A stretch of DNA of 64,000 nucleotides from Pseudocoprococcus catus (lineage in GTDB: Bacteria; Bacillota; Clostridia; Lachnospirales; Lachnospiraceae), in contig NZ_JAAXCM010000020.1 in assembly GCF_019734885.1 (NCBI RefSeq), forward strand, positions 357,557-421,556, given 5' to 3'. Position 1 is the first letter of the stretch. Each line of letters begins with the position of its first letter. This document shows positions 1 through 8,514 of this stretch, piece by piece. Made by a program: the position numbers and the translations under genes. The notes beneath the pieces were generated by a model that saw nothing but the letters and a program-made list of their open reading frames with translations, did no database searches and was not told the DNA's origin.

Positions 1-462
1 AGTGGCGGTGATATTCCGGCTTTCTGCGATAAGATGAATGAGACAGTTGCAAAGCTTGGTGCAACACAGACACATTTTGTGACTCCGAATGGTCTGGATG
101 ATCCGGATCATTATACAACAGCCTATGATCTCTATCTGATATTTAAGGAATGTCTGAAATACGATGTTTTCAAAGACGCTATTCATCAGGCCAGCTATAC
201 AGCAGACTTTACAAGAGACGGTCAGGAGATGCAGCAGACTTATGAGACAACAAACTATTATCTGCTGGGTTACAAAACCCCTCCGGATGGTGTCAGCATT
301 ATCGGAGGCAAAACCGGAACCACAGATAATGCAGGCTTGTGTCTGATCCTGTATGTAGAAGATGCTTCAGGCAACGGGTATATATCTGTTTTGTTAGGTT
401 GTCCGGATAAAGACACACTATATTCGAGTATGTCAAAATTATTATCAAAAATTCGCAAATAA
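1..462 (+). CDS. D-alanyl-D-alanine carboxypeptidase, C-terminal part (gene starts before the window)
   Basis: The frame is open from base 1, so this is the 3' part of a longer gene. The fragment matches the second half of an S11-family (DacA/DacF) penicillin-binding protein, which trims the terminal D-Ala from peptidoglycan stems outside the membrane. It shows the HFVTPNGLDDPDHYTTAYDL segment typical of the family and the KTG triad (GGKTGTT, codons 104-110 of the fragment). The SxxK and SxN motifs would lie upstream. The protein stops about 45 residues after KTG, so it lacks the C-terminal PBP5 beta domain. Two more S11 genes lie at 12.4 and 20.3 kb. Confidence 0.88.
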   Translation, partial: SGGDIPAFCDKMNETVAKLGATQTHFVTPNGLDDPDHYTTAYDLYLIFKECLKYDVFKDAIHQASYTADFTRDGQEMQQTYETTNYYLLGYKTPPDGVSIIGGKTGTTDNAGLCLILYVEDASGNGYISVLLGCPDKDTLYSSMSKLLSKIRK

Positions 463-465
463 GCA

Positions 466-494
466 TTGTATTTTTAGACAATTTATACTATAAT
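466..494 (+). promoter_or_regulatory. Predicted sigma-A type promoter for the P-loop protein gene
   Basis: TTGTAT (466-471) and TATAAT (489-494) are separated by 17 bases. The -35 box begins only four bases after the carboxypeptidase stop codon, and the start codon of the next gene is 60 bases downstream behind AGGAGG. Confidence 0.6.
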
Positions 495-554
495 TAAGAC
501 AAATAAATTATATTTTAAATATAATTTACGTGTATATGCTAGGAGGAGATTACG

Positions 555-974
555 ATGATACAGATTATATCAGGTGTAAAAGGTAAAGGAAAAACAAAGT
601 TCTTGATTCAGAAAGCGAATGAAGCAGTGAAAGCTGCCAACGGCAGTGTTGTATATCTTGACAAGAATAATAAGCATATGTATGAATTAAGCAATCGTAT
701 CCGTCTGATCAATGTGGGAGATTTCCCTATTGATACATATGATGCGTTTCTTGGTTTTATCTGTGGCCTGATTTCACAGGACAATGATCTGGAACATATG
801 TTTTTTGACAGTTTTCTGACAATTGCAAGTGTATCAGATGACTATGTTGGTTATGTATTATCCAAGTTGTCAGATATTTCTGAGAAGTTCCATGTTGATT
901 TTACAATCAGCGTTTCTATCGATGCAGACAGTATTCCGGAAGAATTTAAGAAAGATATTGTTATTTCATTATAG
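555..974 (+). CDS. Small P-loop protein of unknown function
   Basis: This is a 139-residue cytoplasmic protein with a clear Walker A motif at residues 7-14 (GVKGKGKT) at its extreme N terminus. A hydrophobic stretch ending in Asp (EHMFFDSF, about residue 80) could serve as Walker B, but this is uncertain. The start is well supported by AGGAGGAG at 541-548. It has its own predicted promoter and a terminator directly behind it, so it is probably a single-gene unit. Such short proteins are sometimes auto-annotated as ATP-binding or PilT-like. I recognise no specific function; nucleotide binding is the only safe inference. Confidence 0.7.
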   Translation: MIQIISGVKGKGKTKFLIQKANEAVKAANGSVVYLDKNNKHMYELSNRIRLINVGDFPIDTYDAFLGFICGLISQDNDLEHMFFDSFLTIASVSDDYVGYVLSKLSDISEKFHVDFTISVSIDADSIPEEFKKDIVISL

Positions 975-1000
975 GGAATATCATTATTTTTACAACCAAA

Positions 1001-1037
1001 AGCAGCAGAGGCATAGAAGTATGGTCTGCTGCTTTTT
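1001..1037 (+). terminator. Rho-independent terminator
   Basis: AGCAGCAGA (1001-1009) pairs perfectly with TCTGCTGCT (1025-1033), followed by a T run. It ends the P-loop protein transcript, and could also serve the convergent DUF378 gene weakly. Confidence 0.75.
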
Positions 1038-1071
1038 CCATGTCATCATGTGATAGAGATAATTAACAAAA

Positions 1072-1275
1072 TTATTCTGTTTTCAATTTCCAGAAAAGTA
1101 TGAGTGAGTATATTCCGGCTATGCCGACGATGGCATAAATAATCCTGCTGATTGCTGATAATTGTCCGAAAAGACTGGCAATCAGATCAAATCTGAAGAA
1201 ACCGATCAGTCCCCAGTTAATGGCACCAATGATGATCAGTATGAGGGCAACAATGTCCAGCCAGTTCCTCTCCAT
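1072..1275 (-). CDS. DUF378 family small membrane protein
   Basis: This 67-residue protein has two hydrophobic segments (about residues 6-27 and 43-62) and the family's characteristic GAINWGLIGFF motif in the first helix. It fits DUF378 in length and pattern. Its function is not established; homologues are small integral membrane proteins. The start is supported by AAAGGAGGA seven to eight bases upstream on the minus strand. It stands alone, convergent with the gene on its left and divergent from the radical SAM gene on its right. Confidence 0.85.
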   Translation of the reverse strand: MERNWLDIVALILIIIGAINWGLIGFFRFDLIASLFGQLSAISRIIYAIVGIAGIYSLILFWKLKTE

Positions 1276-1370
1276 GAAAATTCCTCCTTTTTGATAAAGA
1301 AAATGATATCATTATTATTGTAAAAAGTGTGAAGATTATGCGTACTTTATGATAAATTTGTGAAAAAGGG

Positions 1371-1399
1371 TTCCAATATAGGGCAAAAAAAGATATAAT
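1371..1399 (+). promoter_or_regulatory. Predicted promoter for the radical SAM gene
   Basis: TATAAT at 1394-1399 with a weak -35 (TTCCAA, 1371-1376) at 17-base spacing. A second TATAAT overlaps at 1402-1407. It lies about 35 bases before the GTG start of the radical SAM gene. Confidence 0.45.
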
Positions 1400-1433
1400 T
1401 GTATAATGCAGGTTTAAGTAAGGAGGACATAAA

Positions 1434-2369
1434 GTGTATTATTCTTATTCCAACTGGCTGAAAGAGCGATATGGAGAAAAGGTATATAAACTTCCGGTAA
1501 ATCTTCCTGTAGCCTGCCCGAATCGATGTAGCGGTCAGAAAGGCTGCAGTTTTTGCTCTGATCAGGGGACCGGGTTTGAAGCCGGATGGGAGCCTGAATC
1601 GGTGACCGAGCAGATGCAGCATGTCAGGCAGATTGTGGAGAAACGTTATAAAGCCCATAAATTCATCGCATATTTTCAGAACTATACGAATACATATATG
1701 CCAATGGAGCAGTTTAAGGCATATTTGACAGAAGCTTCATGTTTTCCGGATATTGTGGAGATATCTGTATCAACGCGGCCGGATTGTATACGCAGGGATT
1801 ATCTTCAGTGTATGGCTGATCTTCAGGAGAGGACAGACATTCAGATCAATATTGAATTGGGACTTCAGACGGCCAATTATCATACACTGGACAGGATTAA
1901 CAGAGGACATGGCCTGGCAGAATATATAGATGCCATGCTTGCCATCAGACAGTATCCATTTACGACATGCACGCATTTAATTGCCAATCTTCCCGGGGAT
2001 ACTGTGAGAGACGCTGTTGAGACAGCCAGAATTGTATCTGTGTTGGGGACAGATATTGTGAAGATCCATTCTCTTTATATTGCAAAGGACAGTCGGATGG
2101 CAGAAGACTATTGTGACGGACATCTGGATATCTGCAGCAAGGAAGAATATTTTGAGCGAATCAGACGGATGCTTGAGAATATGGCTCCCTCCATTGCGGT
2201 AGAGCGGTTATTCAGCCGGATCCCGGAGAAGGATGCAGTATTTTGCAACTGGCAGACAAGCTGGTGGAAATTGAAGGATGAATTTGAAGCATATATGAGG
2301 GCCTGTAACAGTTATCAGGGGAAATACTTTAATTATAGAGACGGTTCAGCACTAAAAGGAGTTTTTTGA
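1434..2369 (+). CDS. TIGR01212-family radical SAM protein (YtqA-like)
   Basis: The 311-residue protein has the layout of the TIGR01212/COG1242 radical SAM family. Cys28, Cys38 and Cys41 (CPNR...GCSFC) are the likely [4Fe-4S]-SAM cluster ligands. Further family signatures are YFQNYTNTY near residue 80, STRPDC near 118, and an ELGLQTAN segment. The substrate of this family is unsettled; tRNA modification has been suggested. The start is GTG, chosen because AGGAGG sits seven bases upstream and no ATG is better placed. The HlyD-like gene follows after five bases and is probably co-transcribed. Confidence 0.88.
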   Translation: MYYSYSNWLKERYGEKVYKLPVNLPVACPNRCSGQKGCSFCSDQGTGFEAGWEPESVTEQMQHVRQIVEKRYKAHKFIAYFQNYTNTYMPMEQFKAYLTEASCFPDIVEISVSTRPDCIRRDYLQCMADLQERTDIQINIELGLQTANYHTLDRINRGHGLAEYIDAMLAIRQYPFTTCTHLIANLPGDTVRDAVETARIVSVLGTDIVKIHSLYIAKDSRMAEDYCDGHLDICSKEEYFERIRRMLENMAPSIAVERLFSRIPEKDAVFCNWQTSWWKLKDEFEAYMRACNSYQGKYFNYRDGSALKGVF

Positions 2370-2374
2370 TTTAA

Positions 2375-3727
2375 ATGGAGACAAAACACAGCAATGCGAA
2401 GGCAGGCGGAAGGAAACATTTAAAACTGAATATAGGGCTGATTGTGTTTGTAGGTATCTTTTTTTATATGGTTGCCAATGGTGTCGCCTATTTTACACGG
2501 AATCATATATCATTTTGCGAAGTACAGCAGGGAAGTATTGTAGACAGTGATTCTTTTACGGGTCTTATACTTCGTGATGAAGCTGTTGTGTCTGCAGACA
2601 GCAGCGGTTATCTGAACTATTTTGTGAATAATGGTGATATGGCAGCCAAGAATAGCAGCGTGTGTATGATCGAAGCCTCCGGAGCCAGCAATGCCAAACA
2701 GGATACAGCCAGTGAATTCAGTGAAAGTGATTACAGCAGTATTCGTGAACAGGTGAATTCTTTCAAGAAGAAATACAGCGATGCTGATTATTCTCATGTC
2801 TATGATCTGGAATATCAATTGAATAACATTATCAGCCGTATTGTCAGCCGCAGCAATATTAGTTCCATGAGTGGTGATGTATCGGGTAAGTACAGTGTGA
2901 TGGCAGCAGATGAGTCCGGTGTTATCAGTTATACATATGATCAGATGGAAGAATATACAACCGATGATCTGACGCCGGAGTTATTGACATCACGGAGTTA
3001 CGAGAAGACCCAGCTGTCAGCAGGTATGAAAGTGGACAAAGGTTCTCCGGTTTACAAGATCATTTACAGTGATAAGTGGCAGATTGTAATCTGCCCAACA
3101 GCCCAGCAGCTTAAGCGGCTGCAGGATATGAAGACAGTTGATCTGGTTTTAAAGCGTGACAATATCAAAGTTTCAGCAGATATCAATGTTTTTGAGAAAG
3201 ATGGTACAAGTTACGTCAGCTTTGATCTGTCTAATTATATGGTCAGATACTGCAATGACAGATATATTGATATCGAAATTGTCTGGAACAATTATGATGG
3301 ACTGAAAATACCGAAATCATCCGTTACAAGCAAGAACTTTTACAAAATACCGATTGAATATCTTCAGATGACGGATGGAAGTGATGAAAAAGGTTTCTAT
3401 ATAGTCAGTGGTGAAGATACAGAATTTATAAAACCTACTGTATATTCACAGGATGATAAGTACTGTTATATTGATTGTGCGGATATCCGTGAAGGAACAG
3501 AACTGAAGAATCCGTCTTCAGGTGAAACTTTTACTGTCGGTGAAGTGGTGGCATTGAAGGGCGTTTATAACATTAACAGAGGTTATGCATTGTTCAGATT
3601 GATCGATATTTTATATGAATATGGAGATTACTGCATTATCAGTGATAAAATGAGCTATGGTGTTACACTGTATGATCATATTATTCTCAATGGCGGTGAT
3701 GTCAAAGAGAACCAGATAATTTATTAG
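2375..3727 (+). CDS. HlyD-like membrane-anchored protein preceding the division cluster
   Basis: The 450-residue protein has a short basic cytoplasmic tail, one transmembrane helix (about residues 18-40) and a large extracytoplasmic part. That part resembles HlyD/membrane-fusion proteins: a beta-barrel or lipoyl-like start (GLILRDEAVVSADSSGYLNY), a helical stretch, and a second barrel around residues 190-235 (ADESGVISYTYD...VDKGSPVYKII). No ABC transporter or outer-membrane partner is nearby. It leads directly into yggS, sepF and divIVA, the place where many Firmicutes carry ylmD, so a role linked to division or envelope assembly is an inference from position only. AAAGGAG precedes the start at a rather wide spacing. 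Confidence 0.7.
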   Translation: METKHSNAKAGGRKHLKLNIGLIVFVGIFFYMVANGVAYFTRNHISFCEVQQGSIVDSDSFTGLILRDEAVVSADSSGYLNYFVNNGDMAAKNSSVCMIEASGASNAKQDTASEFSESDYSSIREQVNSFKKKYSDADYSHVYDLEYQLNNIISRIVSRSNISSMSGDVSGKYSVMAADESGVISYTYDQMEEYTTDDLTPELLTSRSYEKTQLSAGMKVDKGSPVYKIIYSDKWQIVICPTAQQLKRLQDMKTVDLVLKRDNIKVSADINVFEKDGTSYVSFDLSNYMVRYCNDRYIDIEIVWNNYDGLKIPKSSVTSKNFYKIPIEYLQMTDGSDEKGFYIVSGEDTEFIKPTVYSQDDKYCYIDCADIREGTELKNPSSGETFTVGEVVALKGVYNINRGYALFRLIDILYEYGDYCIISDKMSYGVTLYDHIILNGGDVKENQIIY

Positions 3728-3751
3728 GAAATACATGAAGGAGGCAATGAA

Positions 3752-4444
3752 ATGCTTACAGAGAATGTTATAGAAGTTGAGAAGAATATTCAGGATGCCT
3801 GTGACAGAGCAGGCAGGTCAAGAGAAGAAGTCAGACTGATTGCGGTCAGTAAGACAAAACCAGTCAGTGATATTGAAGAAGTATTGACGACGGGTATACT
3901 TGATTATGGTGAGAATAAAGTACAGGAATTGTCAGATAAGTATGATGTTCTGCCGAAGAATATCAGATGGCATATGATTGGGCATTTGCAGCGCAATAAG
4001 GTCAAGTATCTGATCGGTAAGACCGTACTGATCCATTCTGTTGATTCACTGAGACTGGCTGAGCAGATTGAGCATGAAGCGGCCAAGGCAGATACGATTA
4101 TGAATGTACTGATTGAAGTAAATGTTGCTGGAGAGGAATCCAAGTTTGGTACAACGTGTAATGAGGCAATTGAACTTGTTCGGGCAGTTGCAGCATTGAA
4201 GCATGTCAAGATCAAGGGATTGATGACAATTGCTCCATTTACGGATAATCCGGAAGATAATCGTATTTATTTCAAAAAATTAAAACAATTATCTGTTGAC
4301 ATAAAAAGCAAAAACATTGATAATGTTGATATGGACGAACTATCCATGGGCATGACCGGCGATTATGAAGTTGCCATAGAGGAAGGTGCAACAATGGTTC
4401 GTGTTGGTACTGGTATATTCGGTGAAAGAAATTACCAGATATAA
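3752..4444 (+). CDS. yggS: YggS/PLPBP family pyridoxal phosphate homeostasis protein
   Basis: This 230-residue protein matches the YggS/YlmE family, a fold-type III PLP-binding protein without known catalysis that keeps free PLP and amino-acid pools balanced. The PLP lysine lies in LIAVSKTKP (about residue 36). The family segments NIRWHMIGHLQRNKVK and LSMGMTGDYEVAIEEGATMVRVG, which bind the phosphate, are present. AAGGAGG precedes the ATG. It lies directly before sepF, the same order as ylmE-ylmF in Bacillus. Confidence 0.93.
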   Translation: MLTENVIEVEKNIQDACDRAGRSREEVRLIAVSKTKPVSDIEEVLTTGILDYGENKVQELSDKYDVLPKNIRWHMIGHLQRNKVKYLIGKTVLIHSVDSLRLAEQIEHEAAKADTIMNVLIEVNVAGEESKFGTTCNEAIELVRAVAALKHVKIKGLMTIAPFTDNPEDNRIYFKKLKQLSVDIKSKNIDNVDMDELSMGMTGDYEVAIEEGATMVRVGTGIFGERNYQI

Positions 4445-4497
4445 AAGATTTTATCTGACAATGAAATTCAATCTAATAAAGAGGAGCGTATAACAGA

Positions 4498-5124
4498 ATG
4501 AGTAAAGGCTTTAACAAAATTCTTGATTTTATGAAGCTTAATGATGATGAATATGAAGATTACGAAGAGTATGATGAGGAGATAGAGGATGAGGAAGAAG
4601 CTGCAGAACATGCCAAGAGAAAGAAGGCAGCAGGTGCAGAGAAAACTACTTTCAGAACCAGACATACAACTGCTAAGCAGGATGACGGGTTGGACAGTTA
4701 TGCGGATTTAGATGATGAGCCGGCTCCAAAGAGCACGCACAGCAATTATTCATCCTCCCGTTCTTCAAGAAAGAGCACACCATATGGACGAAACAGTAAG
4801 ATTGTACCGATGCATACAGCGTCCCGCAGCATGGAAGTATGTGTTTCAAAACCGAATGATTTTAATGCGTGTCAGGAAATTTGTGATATTATTCAGTCCG
4901 GACGTGCGGCAATCATCAACTTTGAGGCAGTCACAACACAGGAAGCACAGAGAATCATTGATTTTGTATCAGGATCCTGTTATGCCATCAATGGCAATAT
5001 CAAACAGATTTCAGAAACAATTGTTATTGTAACACCTGAAGATATTGACATTACCGGAGATCTTCAGGAACTTGCATCTTCGAATGTGAATGTTCCGGCA
5101 TTCGGATATTCTGAAGAAGAATAG
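4498..5124 (+). CDS. sepF: Cell division protein SepF
   Basis: SepF forms rings that align and bundle FtsZ filaments and tether them to the membrane. The 208-residue protein has a short N-terminal membrane-binding helix (GFNKILDFMKL), a long acidic and Ser-rich linker (residues 18-105), and a C-terminal SepF/DUF552 domain from about residue 115 (VSKPNDFNACQEICDIIQSG through IVTPEDIDI). The linker is longer than in B. subtilis SepF (about 150 residues in total). GAGGAG precedes the ATG. The yggS-sepF-divIVA order is kept, but no ylmG or ylmH gene lies between sepF and divIVA. Confidence 0.93.
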   Translation: MSKGFNKILDFMKLNDDEYEDYEEYDEEIEDEEEAAEHAKRKKAAGAEKTTFRTRHTTAKQDDGLDSYADLDDEPAPKSTHSNYSSSRSSRKSTPYGRNSKIVPMHTASRSMEVCVSKPNDFNACQEICDIIQSGRAAIINFEAVTTQEAQRIIDFVSGSCYAINGNIKQISETIVIVTPEDIDITGDLQELASSNVNVPAFGYSEEE

Positions 5125-5143
5125 ATAAGGAGGTTTGACAATT

Positions 5144-5812
5144 ATGTTAACACCAATTGAAATTCAGGGAAAGACTTTTAAGAATAGTGGTATGGGCTAT
5201 TCCAAAGCGGATGTGGACAGCTTTTTCTCAACAATCTCATCAGATTATGAAGCATTGTACAAAGAGAACCTTTCACTGAAAGAGAAAATCAATAACCTGA
5301 ATGCCAGCCTGGATCATTATAAGGAAATTGAGAAGTCTCTTCAGAAAGCACTTGTTCTGGCGGAGACAACAGCAGAAGAAACAATCGTTGGTGCCAAGAA
5401 GAATGCGACAGTTATTGAGCAGGAGGCTGTTCTGAAGGCTCAGACAATCGTTGCGGATGCCAAGGTTGAACTTGAACAACTGCATGTAAAGACAACAGAT
5501 CTGCTGCAGCAGTATAACCGATACAGAGCACAGTACAAGGCATTGGCAGCTGCTCAGCTTGAAACTTTGAATTCAGAAGCCTTTGATATCGATGCAGCAA
5601 CCATGAAAGCTATCACAGGTTTGGAAGAATCTGCAGCGGAGCACCTGGATCAGCTTCAGGCGGCACCTGTTTATACTGCACCTGAGACGAAAGAACAGAA
5701 ACAGGAAGATGAGCAGGAAGAGGATTTTGATGAGACACTCTCCACAGAAGATTCAATGATCAAGGATTTCTCAGAGATGTTCGATAATGAGCAGGATGAA
5801 CAGAAACAGTAA
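5144..5812 (+). CDS. divIVA: DivIVA-domain cell division/polarity protein
   Basis: DivIVA senses curved membrane and recruits division or polar proteins. The N-terminal domain is present (LTPIEIQGKTFKNSGMGY, then DVDSFFSTI), followed by a heptad-rich coiled coil to about residue 140 and an acidic Gln/Glu-rich tail. The length is 222 residues. I start at ATG 5144, ten bases behind ATAAGGAGG; a TTG at 5135 in the same frame overlaps the Shine-Dalgarno sequence and is rejected. It is the last gene of the division cluster, closed by a strong terminator. Confidence 0.93.
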   Translation: MLTPIEIQGKTFKNSGMGYSKADVDSFFSTISSDYEALYKENLSLKEKINNLNASLDHYKEIEKSLQKALVLAETTAEETIVGAKKNATVIEQEAVLKAQTIVADAKVELEQLHVKTTDLLQQYNRYRAQYKALAAAQLETLNSEAFDIDAATMKAITGLEESAAEHLDQLQAAPVYTAPETKEQKQEDEQEEDFDETLSTEDSMIKDFSEMFDNEQDEQKQ

Positions 5813-5830
5813 TGTATCGATAAAAGATTT

Positions 5831-5872
5831 AAAAGTCCGGGTCAGCGGGTTATAAGCGTACCCGGACTTTTT
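5831..5872 (+). terminator. Rho-independent terminator after divIVA
   Basis: AAAAGTCCGGGT (5831-5842) pairs with ACCCGGACTTTT (5860-5871) with a continuing T run. It ends 23 bases before the aroB start codon. Confidence 0.88.
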
Positions 5873-5894
5873 GTACAGTAAAGGAAGACAGAAA

Positions 5895-6998
5895 ATGAGA
5901 AAAATGATGATTCATTATAAAGGGATACCAATTTACCCGATTATACTTTCAGAGAATTTTGATGGACTGGGTGCAGCATTTGAAAAGTTGTCAGTCAAAG
6001 ATCGAAAGGTGTGTATTGTCACCGACAGTCATGTAGCAGAGCATTATCTGGCACAGGTGGAGGCAATCGCAGCAGCACATTGTGCATCGGCAGTTCATTT
6101 TATTTTTCCGGCAGGAGAAGAAAGCAAGACACTGGCAACCGTGGAGAATCTTTATGAATTTCTGATACAGAACAAGTTTGAACGCCGGGATATGCTTGCA
6201 GCACTTGGCGGCGGCGTTGTTGGTGATCTGACCGGTTTTACTGCGGCAACATATCTGAGAGGAATCGATTTCATTCAGATTCCGACAAGTCTTCTTGCAC
6301 AGGTTGACAGCAGTATCGGCGGTAAAACCGGGGTTGATTTCAGAGCTTATAAGAATATGGTGGGTGCCTTTCATCAGCCGAAGTTAGTGTATTCCTGTGC
6401 AGAAACTTTAAAAACTTTGACAGAGCAGCAATATATTTCAGGACTGGGAGAGATCATCAAACATGGCCTGATCAAAGACATTGCTTATTACCATTGGCTT
6501 AAGGAGCACAAAGAGGCTATCCTGTCCCGGGATACACAGACAATGATTGAGATGATAGAAGTCAGCTGCCGCATCAAGAAAGAAGTTGTGGAAAATGATC
6601 CTGAGGAAGCCGGCGAGCGTGCACTGCTTAATTTTGGTCATACCCTGGGACATGCAGTGGAGAAACTGATGAATTTTACCATGCTTCACGGTGAGTGTGT
6701 GGCTGTGGGCATGCATGGTGCAGCATGGCTTTCAAAAGAAAAAAACATGATCTCCGAAGAGATATATCGAGACATTTTGGATACCCTTACTTCCTTTGGC
6801 CTTCCGGTCAGTGTAGAAGGCATTACACCGGCAAGAATTGTAGAAGTTTCAAAATCTGATAAAAAAATGGACAAAGGCAAAGTAAAATTTATCCTTCTGA
6901 ATCCTGAAGGACAGGCTGTGATCGACAGAAGCATCACAGATGCACAGCTTCTGGCCGCTGCGGATGCCCTTGTAAGAAACGGAGAGCAGAAGTTATGA
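5895..6998 (+). CDS. aroB: 3-dehydroquinate synthase
   Basis: AroB converts DAHP to 3-dehydroquinate, the second step of the shikimate pathway; the first-step enzyme is encoded at 11.2 kb. The 367-residue protein shows the NAD-binding GGGVVGDLTGF (about residues 101-111), the IPTSLLAQVDSSIGGKTGVD block, and metal-binding His in GLIKH and NFGHTLGHA. I start at ATG 5895 behind AAGGAAG; an in-frame TTG at 5871 lies inside the upstream terminator and is rejected. The next gene, lspA, overlaps the stop codon by four bases. Confidence 0.95.
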   Translation: MRKMMIHYKGIPIYPIILSENFDGLGAAFEKLSVKDRKVCIVTDSHVAEHYLAQVEAIAAAHCASAVHFIFPAGEESKTLATVENLYEFLIQNKFERRDMLAALGGGVVGDLTGFTAATYLRGIDFIQIPTSLLAQVDSSIGGKTGVDFRAYKNMVGAFHQPKLVYSCAETLKTLTEQQYISGLGEIIKHGLIKDIAYYHWLKEHKEAILSRDTQTMIEMIEVSCRIKKEVVENDPEEAGERALLNFGHTLGHAVEKLMNFTMLHGECVAVGMHGAAWLSKEKNMISEEIYRDILDTLTSFGLPVSVEGITPARIVEVSKSDKKMDKGKVKFILLNPEGQAVIDRSITDAQLLAAADALVRNGEQKL

Positions 6999-7501
6999 AG
7001 TATATAAAAGCAGCAATTGCAGTCATTGCACTTGTTCTTCTGGATCAGTGGACAAAAGTATTGGCGGTGACACATCTGATGAATACAAATGGGGTGACGA
7101 TCATACCAAACGTTTTCAGATTATATTATCTTGAAAACAGAGGTTCAGCTTTTGGGCTGATGCAGAATCAGAAAATTTTCTTTGTTATTTTCACAATTCT
7201 TGTACTGGCGGTTCTGACATTGATTTACAGAAAAATACCGGATACTAAAAGGATGCTGCCTCTCAAAATAGCCGGTATATTGATTTATGCAGGAGCCATC
7301 GGCAATTTTATTGATCGTGTCCGTCAGAGCTATGTGGTGGATTTCTTTTATTTTGAACTGATTAATTTTCCGATATTCAATGTAGCGGATATTTATGTGA
7401 CAACAGCTGCGGTTGCTCTTATTGTACTTGTCATTTTCTTTTACAAGGATGAAGATTTTGTATTTCTCGGCAGCAGAAAAGATAAAAAAACAAAAGTTTA
7501 G
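6995..7501 (+). CDS. lspA: Signal peptidase II (lipoprotein signal peptidase)
   Basis: LspA cleaves the signal peptide of lipidated prolipoproteins in the membrane. The 168-residue protein has four predicted transmembrane helices and the family blocks DQWTK near the N terminus, ENRGSAFGL (residues 42-50), and the two blocks carrying the catalytic aspartates, GAIGNFIDRV and FNVADIYV. Its start overlaps the aroB stop (ATGA). A possible in-window client is the lipobox-bearing OadG at 23.2 kb. Confidence 0.95.
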   Translation: MKYIKAAIAVIALVLLDQWTKVLAVTHLMNTNGVTIIPNVFRLYYLENRGSAFGLMQNQKIFFVIFTILVLAVLTLIYRKIPDTKRMLPLKIAGILIYAGAIGNFIDRVRQSYVVDFFYFELINFPIFNVADIYVTTAAVALIVLVIFFYKDEDFVFLGSRKDKKTKV

Positions 7502-7522
7502 GACAGATAGGCAGGTGAAAAA

Positions 7523-8452
7523 GTGGAACAGCGAACTTTTATTGTAGATGAAAACGGCGAGGATCTTCGTATTGACAAATATTTGGCATTATTGATGGAA
7601 GATTGCTCGAGATCCTATATACAGAAAATAATTGGCGATCAGTCAGTGACTGTAAATGGCAAATCCGTGAAGGCGAATTATAAAGTCGGAATAGGGGATG
7701 CAGTGGAAATTCAGATTCCGGATCCTGTTATTCTTGATATTCAGCCGGAGAACATAACATTGGATATTTTATATGAGGACGATGACATTCTGATCATTAA
7801 TAAGCCGAAGGACATGGTGGTGCATCCGGCTCCCGGGCATTATACCGGTACGCTGGTGAATGCAGTGATGTATCATTGCGGAGATCAGCTTTCAACTATT
7901 AATGGAGTGTTAAGGCCCGGCATTGTTCACAGAATTGATAAGGATACAACCGGGGTACTTGTTATCTGCAAGAATGACAAGGCCCATCGGGCAGTGGCAG
8001 AGCAGCTTGCTGTGCACAGCATTACAAGAGCCTATCACGCTATTGTCTACAACAATATTAAAGAGGACGAGGGAACGGTGGATGCGCCTATCGGACGCAT
8101 GGATGTTGACAGAAAGAAAATGGGCATCAACCGCAAAAATGGCCGTCATGCAGTCACACATTATAGAGTACTTGAACGCTTCGGCAGATATACATATATT
8201 GAGTGCCGGCTTGAGACCGGAAGGACACATCAGATCCGTGTGCATATGGCCAGTATTGGACATCCGCTGTTGGGAGATACAGTATACGGACCATCGAAGG
8301 ATCCTTTTAAACTGGAAGGACAGGCACTTCATGCGAAGCTTCTCGGCTTTCAACATCCGACAACGGGGCAGTATGTGGAATTTGAATCACCGCTACCTGA
8401 TTACTTTACAGCGCTGCTGAACAAATTGAGACAGATATCCGGAAACAAATAA
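7523..8452 (+). CDS. RluA/RluD-family rRNA/tRNA pseudouridine synthase
   Basis: The 309-residue protein has an N-terminal S4 RNA-binding domain (residues 13-75) and a pseudouridine synthase domain with the catalytic Asp in GIVHRIDKDTTGVLV. The family RTHQIRVHMA and GHPLLGDTVYG segments are present. Length and S4 domain fit RluD-type enzymes, but the exact target site cannot be told by eye. The start is GTG, preceded by an AGGTGA-type site. The lspA-rluD order is widespread in Firmicutes. Confidence 0.92.
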   Translation: MEQRTFIVDENGEDLRIDKYLALLMEDCSRSYIQKIIGDQSVTVNGKSVKANYKVGIGDAVEIQIPDPVILDIQPENITLDILYEDDDILIINKPKDMVVHPAPGHYTGTLVNAVMYHCGDQLSTINGVLRPGIVHRIDKDTTGVLVICKNDKAHRAVAEQLAVHSITRAYHAIVYNNIKEDEGTVDAPIGRMDVDRKKMGINRKNGRHAVTHYRVLERFGRYTYIECRLETGRTHQIRVHMASIGHPLLGDTVYGPSKDPFKLEGQALHAKLLGFQHPTTGQYVEFESPLPDYFTALLNKLRQISGNK

Positions 8453-8514
8453 CAGACTGTTCATGAAAGATAATATGTGATACAATAAAAGCATGAAAAG
8501 GCAAGGTGATAGGA

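Noticed and set aside
5135..5143. TTG start for DivIVA
   Set aside because: It overlaps the Shine-Dalgarno sequence; ATG 5144 has ideal spacing and gives the usual DivIVA N terminus.
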